Shown here piece after piece: positions 15,079 through 22,338 of a DNA stretch of 64,000 bases. Position 1 is the first letter of the stretch; every line of letters starts with the position of its first letter. The notes under the pieces are model-generated. The model was not told where the DNA came from. It was given only the letters and a program-made list of their open reading frames with translations, and did not search any database. Origin of the DNA: Leminorella richardii (GTDB taxonomy: Bacteria; Pseudomonadota; Gammaproteobacteria; Enterobacterales; Enterobacteriaceae); assembly GCF_900478135.1 (NCBI RefSeq), contig NZ_LS483470.1, positions 310,001-374,000 on the forward strand. Direction: 5' to 3'. A program made the translations under genes and the position numbers.

Positions 15079-15839
15079 AACCTAACACCTCCTTTGCCGT
15101 AAAAAATCCGATTGCTGGTGATGACGCGAAAGACCTGCTTTGCACAAGCGGGACACATGGCAAGCGAGTCCCACTTTTCCGAGCAATCCGTCGGCGCAGG
15201 CACTTCAGACCGGTAACCGCAAAATGGACAATAGGTGTCGAGCATATGACTCCCTGACGCGTGATGCCGCGCGAGGTAGTTATCATGCTGGATGATGCGC
15301 ACATACAGCGAGGATACCGGGTCGTAAGACTCCAGCGTTCTGCCTGACCTGTCCCGAGGTAAATGAATACGACGCGCCTTTAACGCCTTCTTCATTTCCC
15401 TTAGATGCCACCCCTTGAGAGTCTCAAGCACCTGACAGGCAAGGCGACTGTTCAGCCAGCCGACCTCCGCTACGCCTGCGCCATTGTTCAGGCTCGCCGT
15501 CATGCGCTTAACGAAACCGTTTAACGAGGTTTCCGAGGCGCTTTTCACGAAACCCTGCTCAGCCATCACGCACCAGATAGCGCGGATTTTAGGGATTTCC
15601 GGCGCTTTGCTCTGACCTTTTGCATTAGGCGTGACGCGCGCACCGCCTTTCTTTTTAAACTGGCGTTTAAATCCGGCATCTTTAAACGACTGATAAACGG
15701 CGTTTAACTGGTCGAGACTCATCTGAGAGCAGGAGGTTTTACCGGTCAGCGCGTCGAGCTTTGCACGGTAAGTCTCATCATCCATACCGAGTTGAGTTTT
15801 TGCCACATGGATAAGACGGATCAGTTGAGGCTTATTCAT
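15075..15839 (-). CDS. GemA-like regulatory protein with C-terminal zinc ribbon
   Basis: Residues 1-170 match Mu gp16/GemA (DUF1018): I-R-L-I-H-V-A-K-T-Q-L-G-M-D-D-E-T-Y-R near the start, a K-A-P-E-I-P-K-I-R-A-I-W segment near 80, and a W-H-L-R-E-M-K-K-A-L region near 140. Mu GemA modulates host gene expression and DNA gyrase. This protein is about 85 residues longer; the extension has C-P-F-C near 205 and C-P-A-C near 232, a four-cysteine zinc-ribbon pattern. It overlaps the 31-residue ORF upstream and the next gene downstream. Confidence 0.75.
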   Translation of the reverse strand: MNKPQLIRLIHVAKTQLGMDDETYRAKLDALTGKTSCSQMSLDQLNAVYQSFKDAGFKRQFKKKGGARVTPNAKGQSKAPEIPKIRAIWCVMAEQGFVKSASETSLNGFVKRMTASLNNGAGVAEVGWLNSRLACQVLETLKGWHLREMKKALKARRIHLPRDRSGRTLESYDPVSSLYVRIIQHDNYLARHHASGSHMLDTYCPFCGYRSEVPAPTDCSEKWDSLAMCPACAKQVFRVITSNRIFYGKGGVRL

Positions 15840-15927
15840 AAATCAGCACCCCCAACCAGACCACACTCACCACAAAGGCCAGAACCCACACCGCGATAAA
15901 CAGCTTTGCGCCTAGTGAATATTTCAT
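15832..15927 (-). CDS. 31-residue single-pass membrane protein
   Basis: This ORF is too short for usual gene calling. It reads MKYSLGAKLFIAVWVLAFVV and continues S-V-V-W-L-G-V-L-I-Y-E, giving a lysine-containing N-terminus and one membrane-spanning segment. Its ATG overlaps the stop of the upstream gene (ATGA, 15924-15927), and its stop overlaps the gemA start by eight bases, so it fills the apparent gap exactly in the coupled chain. The function is unknown. Confidence 0.6.
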   Translation of the reverse strand: MKYSLGAKLFIAVWVLAFVVSVVWLGVLIYE

Positions 15928-16397
15928 ACCGCACCACCTTCGGGCTTGTACCCGTCAAGGTTCATCAGAAAACGCAACGCCATCGCACCGACCTGAATAG
16001 CCTCTTCGCGCATACGCTCTCGGTCATCGACATAGAAATGAAAGTCGATAGCGGCCTGCGTCAGCTCTCCGGCTTCCTCGTTGAGGATGGCCGAGGCATG
16101 TACGGCATCAGTCGGCCACTTGGGATGAGCGATACTCGCGCGGGTTAACTCGCCCACAAGCAAGGAAACTAGGGGAGCGATATGCGTTTCCATTGAGGGG
16201 GTATCAATACCGGCGCGGCGATTCCATGCCGCAATAGCCATTTCTATCTTGCTCTTCCCCACCATCTGAGCTGATTGTGCATCGCATGAAAAACAGCGAG
16301 CGATAGCAGACCGTTCGGGGCAGTCATATTCATATTGAGCAAATGCCCCAGTGTCGTGACTGCCACAGAACGGACAAGGTTTTAAGGTCGCTTTCAT
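15924..16397 (-). CDS. Lar-like zinc domain fused to MazG-like domain
   Basis: The 157-residue protein has an N-terminal Lar/restriction-alleviation-type zinc finger (L-K-P-C-P-F-C-G-S near 6-14, C-F-S-C near 36, and A-A-W-N-R-R near 57-62). The C-terminal ~85 residues carry N-E-E-A-G-E-L-T-Q-A near 106-115 and R-E-E-A-I-Q-V-G-A-M-A near 130, resembling the E-E-x-x-E ... E-x-x-D helices of MazG-like nucleotide pyrophosphohydrolases. Both parts are known separately in phages; the joint role is inferred. It overlaps the neighbours by four bases on each side. Confidence 0.6.
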   Translation of the reverse strand: MKATLKPCPFCGSHDTGAFAQYEYDCPERSAIARCFSCDAQSAQMVGKSKIEMAIAAWNRRAGIDTPSMETHIAPLVSLLVGELTRASIAHPKWPTDAVHASAILNEEAGELTQAAIDFHFYVDDRERMREEAIQVGAMALRFLMNLDGYKPEGGAV

Positions 16398-16861
16398 AGT
16401 GGGATGACCTCAACGAATATGGCATTGCAAGTGTCGGGGGTAATAACCTTAAAGCTCACCTCCTCCTTAAACATCAAGCCTTTTATTGGACAACGCTCAT
16501 CCAACCAATCAGCAAGCAATTCCTCCAATTGAGCCAACTGGCTCATTCGAAGATCGCACTCATCCTGAGCGGAACCCGTAGCCAAGAAACAAGATAAATC
16601 CTCGCGAATGCTTGTGATGATATTATCGGCGTCAATTAAGCCGCTATAACTATGGCCGGTTGTCAGTTTACCCACATAGCAAAGCTCGTCATGCTCCGGT
16701 TGATGAATGGTGACAGCGCTAGCTATTGCTTCTCTAATTGAACAAGACAGGGGGACGGGTAACTCAATAGCGTCGCTATATCCCTCCCGCAGGAAGAACC
16801 AGTTTGTTGACTCTATTTGTTGATTACCTAGTGCGTTGGTATTTTCAGCTTTCATTGTCAT
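16394..16861 (-). CDS. Hypothetical early phage protein
   Basis: The 155-residue acidic protein has no family I recognise. It has about four cysteines without clear zinc spacing, and a mostly alpha/beta composition. It overlaps the Lar-MazG-like gene by four bases (ATGA) and so belongs to the early operon. The start at M-T-M-K is preceded by a purine-rich AGAGGAAA ribosome site, which supports translation. Confidence 0.55.
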   Translation of the reverse strand: MTMKAENTNALGNQQIESTNWFFLREGYSDAIELPVPLSCSIREAIASAVTIHQPEHDELCYVGKLTTGHSYSGLIDADNIITSIREDLSCFLATGSAQDECDLRMSQLAQLEELLADWLDERCPIKGLMFKEEVSFKVITPDTCNAIFVEVIPL

Positions 16862-16952
16862 TTCCTCTGTTTTTGGCGTAGCCGCGCCCCGGCGGGTTTA
16901 CGCCAAATAAAATTAAAGTCGTGTTTAAATAACGGTTAAATCAAGTTTAAAT

Positions 16953-17216
16953 TTATTCCGAGCAATAAAGTGGCACGCACCTATCATGAGAAGACATCAA
17001 CCCAAAAGATAACGGTTCTCTGAGTGATTCAGGCGCGACGGAGTGTAACGCCTTAATCGGAACAAACCATGGGTTACGGTTAATCTCAACCATCGCTTGA
17101 CCATTGCCAATATCGTGCGCAGGTGCGACAGTACGAACAAAGTGAAGGCCAGTAAAAGTACGCAGACCGAACACAGTGCCGACATGACAGCGTTGGTTAA
17201 ACTTTTGTGCGTTCAT
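16953..17216 (-). CDS. Hypothetical early phage protein
   Basis: The 87-residue product opens M-N-A-Q-K-F-N-Q-R-C-H-V-G-T-V and has a mixed, beta-rich composition. I do not recognise it. The gene starts two bases after the stop of the preceding small gene, with AGGGAGTACC upstream as ribosome site, which supports it as real. An AT-rich noncoding stretch of 91 bases with TTTAAA repeats follows before the next gene. Confidence 0.5.
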   Translation of the reverse strand: MNAQKFNQRCHVGTVFGLRTFTGLHFVRTVAPAHDIGNGQAMVEINRNPWFVPIKALHSVAPESLREPLSFGLMSSHDRCVPLYCSE

Positions 17217-17218
17217 GG

Positions 17219-17425
17219 TTAGTGGTACTCCCTATTTTTTATTGCTTTGGCTATTACCTTTTCGGTAGCCAAACCAACATCAGGAATAACTGCTTCAAGG
17301 GCATTGTGGTACAACAGAGCAGCATCTCTGGTTATGGGTGAGCCTTCGATGCAGCACGTATGGTCTAGACCTTCTGGCGTAGCCACTACTCGAATGGTGA
17401 TTGTCATTAGTTGTTTTTCTTTCAC
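17219..17425 (-). CDS. Hypothetical small protein after MuB
   Basis: The 68-residue product begins at a GTG (17423-17425) two bases after the MuB stop region, with GGGGG in the end of MuB as ribosome site; an internal ATG at 17407 has none. The sequence (I-R-V-V-A-T-P-E-G-L-D-H-T-C-C-I-E-G) suggests a small beta-alpha domain. It lies where Mu has its accessory early genes. No function can be assigned. Confidence 0.5.
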   Translation of the reverse strand: MKEKQLMTITIRVVATPEGLDHTCCIEGSPITRDAALLYHNALEAVIPDVGLATEKVIAKAIKNREYH

Positions 17426-17427
17426 AG

Positions 17428-18366
17428 TTAAACCCCCTCAAGGTCTTTGACAGCAGCACGAATATGCCGCTCAGATAATGCCTCACCGGTGCCTTGTGCA
17501 ATGATAGCGGCAAGGTCAAGTGTGGTTGATACAGTACGCAGTGCGCCAGATTTGGCAGCAAGCTGACGTATAAGGCGACGTTCTTTGTCTCCGGTAAGCT
17601 GCCAAGCATCGGCAATAGCGTCCACATCACCTGCGAGCACACCTTCAATAACTATCTTTTTGGCAATACGGGAGAACAGTCGAGCGAAATCTACGCTGCG
17701 GGAGTTGCCTCCGGTGAGCTTGGAATACACCTTGTGGTTGCCACACAGCGCCAACCCGATACCGGTTTCTTCCTGAAGCAAGCGCAGTTCTTCATAAACG
17801 TCGTAATTCAGATGGTCGGATTCGTCCACGATGAGTAAGCCGTTCGTGCCAGCAATGCGGCGGCGAATAGTACGGCACAGCGGCCCAGCCCGACGCGGGG
17901 CATCGGACAAGCCCAGCGTGTCAGCGAACTCACTCAAACACTCCACCAAGGACGCGGTAGACGGCTTAATCGTGATGAGCCATGCGTTGGGGTTACGCTC
18001 AGCAAACTCGCGCAAGGCGGCTGATTTCCCCACACCGGGGTTGCCGTAGATGATGGCAATACGGCGCTGAGCTTGTGCATAAACCAGCGTCCGCCAAATG
18101 TTTGAGACAGTTTCAGTCTCGATAAAGCGAGGTGCCACAACCGCAGCCACGACTGACTGACGGGCTGCGCGACTGTCCAACCACTTATCGAGCTTGACGG
18201 CCACATCGGTATTGTTGCCAGTGTAGGTGCCACGCAGGAACTGAGATAGCGCAGCCGTAGAGACTTCACTGTCGCGCGCGATAGCGGCGGCGGTGATACC
18301 TTCTTTATCCCTTATCGCCATCACGGCAGCGCGGGTGGTTTCAATAATATCGGCCTGATTACTCAT
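17428..18366 (-). CDS. Transposition target-selection ATPase MuB
   Basis: The 312-residue AAA+ protein has a Walker A (G-N-P-G-V-G-K-S-A-A, about residues 108-117), a Walker B (G-L-L-I-V-D-E-S-D-H, about 172-181), and an N-terminal helix-turn-helix (I-A-R-D-S-E-V-S-T-A-A-L-S-Q-F-L, residues 28-43), the layout of Mu B. It binds target DNA non-specifically and activates transposase A, giving target immunity. The C-terminal domain (from about 225) is the DNA/A-interaction part. It follows A by 14 bases. Confidence 0.92.
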   Translation of the reverse strand: MSNQADIIETTRAAVMAIRDKEGITAAAIARDSEVSTAALSQFLRGTYTGNNTDVAVKLDKWLDSRAARQSVVAAVVAPRFIETETVSNIWRTLVYAQAQRRIAIIYGNPGVGKSAALREFAERNPNAWLITIKPSTASLVECLSEFADTLGLSDAPRRAGPLCRTIRRRIAGTNGLLIVDESDHLNYDVYEELRLLQEETGIGLALCGNHKVYSKLTGGNSRSVDFARLFSRIAKKIVIEGVLAGDVDAIADAWQLTGDKERRLIRQLAAKSGALRTVSTTLDLAAIIAQGTGEALSERHIRAAVKDLEGV

Positions 18367-18380
18367 GATTACCTCTCTGG

Positions 18381-20462
18381 TTAAATCTGGTCTTCCAAAT
18401 GCTGCCGATAAAGGCGTTCTATACCGGCACTGAATGCACTATCAACGTCAATATCGACAGGCTCTTCAATGTCTTGCTCCACAGCGACAGTGTTGCCAAT
18501 CGGTCGATACACGTTAGAGAGCCAAGGCTCATCGACCTGCGCAGGCAAGGTGAGATTATTCTCGGCCTCGGCCAGCCTGATTTTTTCTTCCCCACGGGCG
18601 CGCATACCTTTAATGCGCTGCTGCTGGGCGTGGTATTGCGCTGTGACCGGGAAGGCGGCAACCTTGTTGCCGTCCCATATCGCGTCACAAAGGTAGGTGC
18701 CATCCATGCGACGAACGATGACGCGGGTCGCGTCGTGAATGTCATAACTGACCAAGACCTTGTTACCGTGCTCATGGTTGAGTGCATCGGAGTAATACAG
18801 GTTATTGAACAGACGAACCTCACAACGACTTACGGTGCGCTCAATCTGCGGCATGAACATATCGCGCAGCTCGACATCAGACAGGTATTCGATAGCTGTT
18901 TTTTCGGCTTCCAGTTTGTAGCGACGGAACTGTGTCGGCGTGAAATGCTCGCCGTTGTCGCGCTTGGGCAGCGACTCATGCGGGCGGTTGTTGTACCATT
19001 TGATACCCTCCTCAATTGCCGCGATAAGGTCATCCCATGACGGCAGTCCCTGTAGGGCGCGCTGCTGCTTTGGTGTTAAGGCCGTACCTTTACGTTGTGC
19101 ATTCACGGCAGAGGCCAGCGCCTTCGTCGTCTTGCGCACGGTGTTACGGTCGGCGCCGGGGCCGTAATAGGTGGCGAACTGGCGGGAGATACGCATCGCA
19201 AGTGAGCGGTTCAGCCGCTCAATGATGCCGCGCCCTTGTGGGTTCTCTGGAATACCGGTGCGATGGTCAATACCCACGCGCGGCAAGATACCGGTCAGGT
19301 CGGCGTCAAAGGTATTGTTCGTCTGGCCGCCGCCGTTGTCCGAGTAGTAGATAAACGGCTTGCCTTCCTTTTTGATGCCATAGCGCAGGGCATCGGCAAC
19401 GGCAATCACGCTCTCGGAAAGCGCCAGACTCCAACCCACGATATAGCGACAGCAACCGTCAAGGATGAACGTCACCTCAGGCGTAAACGGGTTGCCGTGG
19501 TCAGGGTGCGCGACCTTCATCTTCATGCCGTGACCGTCACCAATCCAAACGTAATTGACCGGCAGGCAGTTCCAGTCGCGGCGGACGAACTTCTCAATCT
19601 GGCGGGCTTCACTGCCCGTTACGCGTCCTTGCTGCTTAATAACAGCCGGAAGCTTTTTCATTTGGTAGCAAATCGTGTTGTAGGACGGGATAGCCGCCAT
19701 CATATCGGGCTGGTCGGCATAGCGGGTGCGCCATTCGGCTTTAAACGCATCGTAAGCCTCGGTCATCAAAACCCCGTTCGTGAGGCGGTAGTGAGAAAGA
19801 AATTCAGGCAGCCATGCAATGGCTTCGGGCTTCACCGGTTGGCGCTTGCTCGGAGCAAGTAATACCAAGCGCTCGGCGGGCGTTGTCGCCTTGTTGTAAT
19901 CAGCGACCCAACGCTTGAGGGTGACTTCACTCAGGGCGCGGGACTCCCCTTTTTTAGCGTTAGCTTGCTCTACTGCTTGGGTTAAATGAGGGGGGAGTAT
20001 TCCCGCCTTGGCCTGACGAACGACTTCACGTATCGCCTTCGCACAACTGTAACCGGGGACTGCACCTAGGCGTTGAACCTCAACCACAAGCGCGATACGA
20101 GCGTCCGCGATTTCGCGTTGCGTCGCTGTAAGTTCAACAAGCTTTTGTTCCATCAGTGCGGGACATTTGCGGTAAAGGGTGATCTTACCTTCTTCACGGC
20201 TTTTGATTTTAGGTGCGACGGGGGTAAGACTGGCGTCCGTTGGTGTCGCCATAAGGGCTTGCAGATGACGACTGCGAACAAACGCTTGAGCCTCTGCGGG
20301 AAGAACGTCAATGTGATATTCAAAGGCTTTAGTGCCTTGACGCTTGCGGCAAAGGGCGGTAGAGCCATTCGCGGCACGTTCAAGTGCTTGACGAATACCT
20401 TTAGTCGTTACGGGCATACCCGGCACACCAACCAACTCTTTAGCAACAACAAACATCATCAC
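18381..20462 (-). CDS. Mu-type DDE transposase A
   Basis: The 693-residue recombinase has an N-terminal Mu DNA-binding domain (K-E-L-V-G-V-P-G-M-P-V-T-T-K), internal end-binding domains, and an RNase H-like catalytic core. The acidic triad is visible as W-I-G-D-G-H (D about 309), Y-Y-S-D-N-G (D about 375) and I-I-E-R-L-N (E about 415). It cuts and joins the phage ends during integration and replicative transposition. ATGs at 20462, 20459 and 20456 are all possible starts; AGGGG lies just upstream of the first. It overlaps ner by four bases. Confidence 0.94.
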   Translation of the reverse strand: MMMFVVAKELVGVPGMPVTTKGIRQALERAANGSTALCRKRQGTKAFEYHIDVLPAEAQAFVRSRHLQALMATPTDASLTPVAPKIKSREEGKITLYRKCPALMEQKLVELTATQREIADARIALVVEVQRLGAVPGYSCAKAIREVVRQAKAGILPPHLTQAVEQANAKKGESRALSEVTLKRWVADYNKATTPAERLVLLAPSKRQPVKPEAIAWLPEFLSHYRLTNGVLMTEAYDAFKAEWRTRYADQPDMMAAIPSYNTICYQMKKLPAVIKQQGRVTGSEARQIEKFVRRDWNCLPVNYVWIGDGHGMKMKVAHPDHGNPFTPEVTFILDGCCRYIVGWSLALSESVIAVADALRYGIKKEGKPFIYYSDNGGGQTNNTFDADLTGILPRVGIDHRTGIPENPQGRGIIERLNRSLAMRISRQFATYYGPGADRNTVRKTTKALASAVNAQRKGTALTPKQQRALQGLPSWDDLIAAIEEGIKWYNNRPHESLPKRDNGEHFTPTQFRRYKLEAEKTAIEYLSDVELRDMFMPQIERTVSRCEVRLFNNLYYSDALNHEHGNKVLVSYDIHDATRVIVRRMDGTYLCDAIWDGNKVAAFPVTAQYHAQQQRIKGMRARGEEKIRLAEAENNLTLPAQVDEPWLSNVYRPIGNTVAVEQDIEEPVDIDVDSAFSAGIERLYRQHLEDQI

Positions 20463-20707
20463 ACACCCCTGTTAAAGCAACCTTTAGCCTGATAGCGACT
20501 AGGCCAAATAACCTCGGGTTGAACCCCCAGAGCATCGGCGACGATTTGCTGGTAAGGGCGGCAAGGTGTACGCAAAACGCTCTTGAGAGAATCTTTGCTA
20601 TACCCAGCCTGAACGGATAGCTGACGAAAAGTAAGATCGCGCTTTTCGAGCGCTGCCTTAATGTCTGCCGGGTGCCAGTCCGTATTAATGTCTTCATTTC
20701 TTTTCAT
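20459..20707 (-). CDS. Ner/Nlp-type regulatory protein
   Basis: The 82-residue protein matches Mu Ner and host Nlp/SfsB: D-W-H-P-A-D-I-K-A-A-L-E-K-R near residue 10-23 and the helix-turn-helix L-S-V-Q-A-G-Y-S-K-D-S-L. In Mu, Ner represses the repressor gene and tunes early transcription during lytic growth. It is the first gene of the early operon and faces the repressor gene across a 163-base regulatory gap. The stop overlaps the transposase start. Confidence 0.88.
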   Translation of the reverse strand: MKRNEDINTDWHPADIKAALEKRDLTFRQLSVQAGYSKDSLKSVLRTPCRPYQQIVADALGVQPEVIWPSRYQAKGCFNRGV

Positions 20708-20778
20708 GATTGCTCTATCCTAAAAAGTTATCCGCTAGGGTATCTGATGGAGTAACCCTACGGATAAATACTACGGCA

Positions 20779-20807
20779 CGAAAAATACCAAATCAAGGTA
20801 TTTTTCG
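20779..20807. promoter_or_regulatory. Operator-like inverted repeat between repressor and ner
   Basis: CGAAAAATACC (20779-20789) and GGTATTTTTCG (20797-20807) form perfect 11-base arms separated by seven bases, in the gap between the divergent repressor and ner genes. A related half site, ATTTTGGTGTTTTT, follows at 20810-20823. It is a likely binding site for the repressor or for Ner. Confidence 0.5.
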
Positions 20808-20870
20808 TTATTTTGGTGTTTTTGTAATTTTGTGATTTATTTCAATGGATTATATGGAAAAGAACCTATC

Positions 20871-21440
20871 ATGAGAAAAGAACCTAGAAGTACTTTGCAC
20901 TCACAGAGAAAAGTACCTGTTATTGACAGAATTTCAGAATTAGTAAGACGACATCCGTCTAGAAGCGCGGCCGCAAGGACTTGGGGAATAAATATCAATA
21001 CATTGAATAGTTATTACAAGAATGAGCTATCACCTCCAATACCACGCGATAACTTGTTAGCTCGCATCGCTGAAAGTGAGGGGGTAAGTCTAGAATGGCT
21101 GAAGAATGGAGAAATGGAATCACCAAAAACACCAATCTCTAGTGATGGGTTATCTGAGTTACTTTCATTCCTAACTGACGAAGAGCGGCATCAGCTAACA
21201 ATGGTATTAACCCGGAAAGGAGTTGAGACGATTCTCTATCTTCTTGATGAAAATAACTTATTGCTTTTGCAACAGCCTGATACGCTCAAGGCTCACATGA
21301 TACAGGAGTACATAACTGGCACCCACCAAGAAAGGGAAGCAACAACAGCCAGCACCACGAATAAAGTGTGTGCTCGCGCAAATGAGGAGCAGGCGACATC
21401 CAAAAGCCTAACAACCACTAGGCCAAGGAAGGCAGGATAG
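20871..21440 (+). CDS. Probable prophage repressor (c-like)
   Basis: The 189-residue protein is the only plus-strand gene of the prophage and faces ner, the position of Mu c. Residues ~20-70 form a helix-turn-helix region (S-R-S-A-A-A-R-T-W-G-I-N-I-N-T-L-N-S-Y-Y); the V-S-L-E-W-L-K-N-G-E segment near 70-80 is typical of phage CI-type DNA-binding domains. The C-terminus is helical then low-complexity, unlike LexA-type peptidases. The ATG at 20871 is taken; a GTG in frame at 20832 would add 13 residues. It would keep lysogeny by blocking early transcription. Confidence 0.72.
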   Translation: MRKEPRSTLHSQRKVPVIDRISELVRRHPSRSAAARTWGININTLNSYYKNELSPPIPRDNLLARIAESEGVSLEWLKNGEMESPKTPISSDGLSELLSFLTDEERHQLTMVLTRKGVETILYLLDENNLLLLQQPDTLKAHMIQEYITGTHQEREATTASTTNKVCARANEEQATSKSLTTTRPRKAG

Positions 21441-21751
21441 CCATGATAGAAATAGCTACACAGTGATTCCCTAAGCGTGGCTTAGATGCCTTAACATTGG
21501 CAAGCTACAGCCTGTATAGATTTTCGACAGATGGAACTCTATAATGATTTGACACAGTAATTTAAAACTTCGTTTAAACGTTCTTTAAATATGATTTGAA
21601 TGAACAGAGCGTAGTATCAAATGTTTTGCAATTTCACTCACTTTCTGGGGAGTGGTATCAAATAGCCAAATTTTTCTAACCCCTTAAAAATCCCGCGAAT
21701 TCCCGTCTTTTTCAATCTAATCCCTAGTATCAAATGATTTAGTTCTTCACA
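21441..21751. other. Prophage left-end noncoding region
   Basis: This 311-base AT-rich stretch between repressor and host DNA has no convincing gene. It contains the end-type repeats described at 21614-21736, a GTTTAAAC palindrome (21572-21579) and a TTTGACACAG sequence at 21548-21557. It corresponds to the left end of Mu, where transposase-binding sites L1-L3 lie. Confidence 0.6.
21614..21736 (-). repeat. Three transposase-site-like repeats at the phage left end
   Basis: GTATCAAATG occurs at 21614-21623 and 21727-21736, and GTATCAAATA at 21655-21664, all in the same orientation. The outermost copy lies about 15 bases inside the phage terminus. Mu has three transposase-binding sites at its left end, the outermost close to the terminus, so these are good candidates for L1 to L3. 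Confidence 0.6.
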
Positions 21752-21756
21752 TACAG
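21746..21756. mobile_element. Junction of Mu-like prophage left end and codA
   Basis: Read outward on the plus strand the prophage ends ...TTCACA (21746-21751), that is 5'-TGTGAA on the other strand, with the TG terminus shared by Mu-type elements. Host codA codons resume within one or two bases (CAG at 21754, frame kept to the stop). TACAG (21752-21756) would be the 5-bp target duplication, but the other end is outside the window so this cannot be confirmed. Confidence 0.6.
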
Positions 21757-22188
21757 GGGCGCTTTGATACCTATCCTAAGCGTCGCGGCGTCACTCGGGT
21801 TAAAGAAATGCTGGAAGCAGGTATTAACGTTTGCTTCGGTCACGACGATGTCTTCGATCCTTGGTATCCGCTGGGAACGGCCAACATGCTGCAGGTGCTG
21901 CACATGGGGTTACACGTGTGTCAACTGATGGGCTACGGCCAGATTGACGACGGCCTTAACCTGATTACGACCCACAGTGCCAAAACGCTTAACCTGCAGG
22001 ACTACGGTATCGCGGTGGGCAACAGTGGAAATCTGGCTATCCTGCCTGCGGAAAGCGGTTTCGACGCTGTACGCCGACAGGTGCCCGTTCGCTATTCAAT
22101 TCGCTGTGGCCGAACGATCGCTGAGACCGTGCCGAGCCAGACGACGCTGAATCTGACTAAGCCAGAAACGGTGACGTTCAAGCGCTAG
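21752..22188 (+). pseudogene. codA: Cytosine deaminase, 3' fragment cut by the prophage
   Basis: The frame reads Q-G-R-F-D-T-Y-P-K-R-R-G-V-T-R-V-K-E-M from 21754 and continues through G-H-D-D-V-F-D-P-W-Y-P-L-G-T-A, matching the last third of E. coli CodA (145 of about 427 residues) and keeping the active-site aspartate of the G-H-D-D motif. The 5' two thirds must lie beyond the other phage end. CodA deaminates cytosine to uracil and ammonia. An ATG at 21784 could be called as a start, but the product would lack most of the barrel, so the gene is inactive in this strain unless the phage excises. Confidence 0.88.
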
Positions 22189-22203
22189 TTTTTGTTGCAG
22201 TAG

Positions 22204-22232
22204 GGAAAAGCGCCTTAGGGCGCTTTTTCTTT
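22204..22232 (+). terminator. Rho-independent terminator after codA
   Basis: AGCGCC (22209-22214) and GGCGCT (22218-22223) pair around a short loop and are followed by TTTTCTTT. The hairpin sits about 20 bases after the codA stop. Confidence 0.75.
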
Positions 22233-22338
22233 ATGTGCGCGGCTCAGAAAATGCGCAGAAAAGTAGTAGCTCCACTGTAACAAAATTACTAGAATCGAAG
22301 CGGTCTGCGTTTATCGTTAACTTATAAAAGGTTTTTCT

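Noticed and set aside
18399..19862. Two long plus-strand frames (213 and 208 codons) opposite the transposase gene
   Set aside because: They are shadows of the transposase gene; no start signals or recognisable domains.
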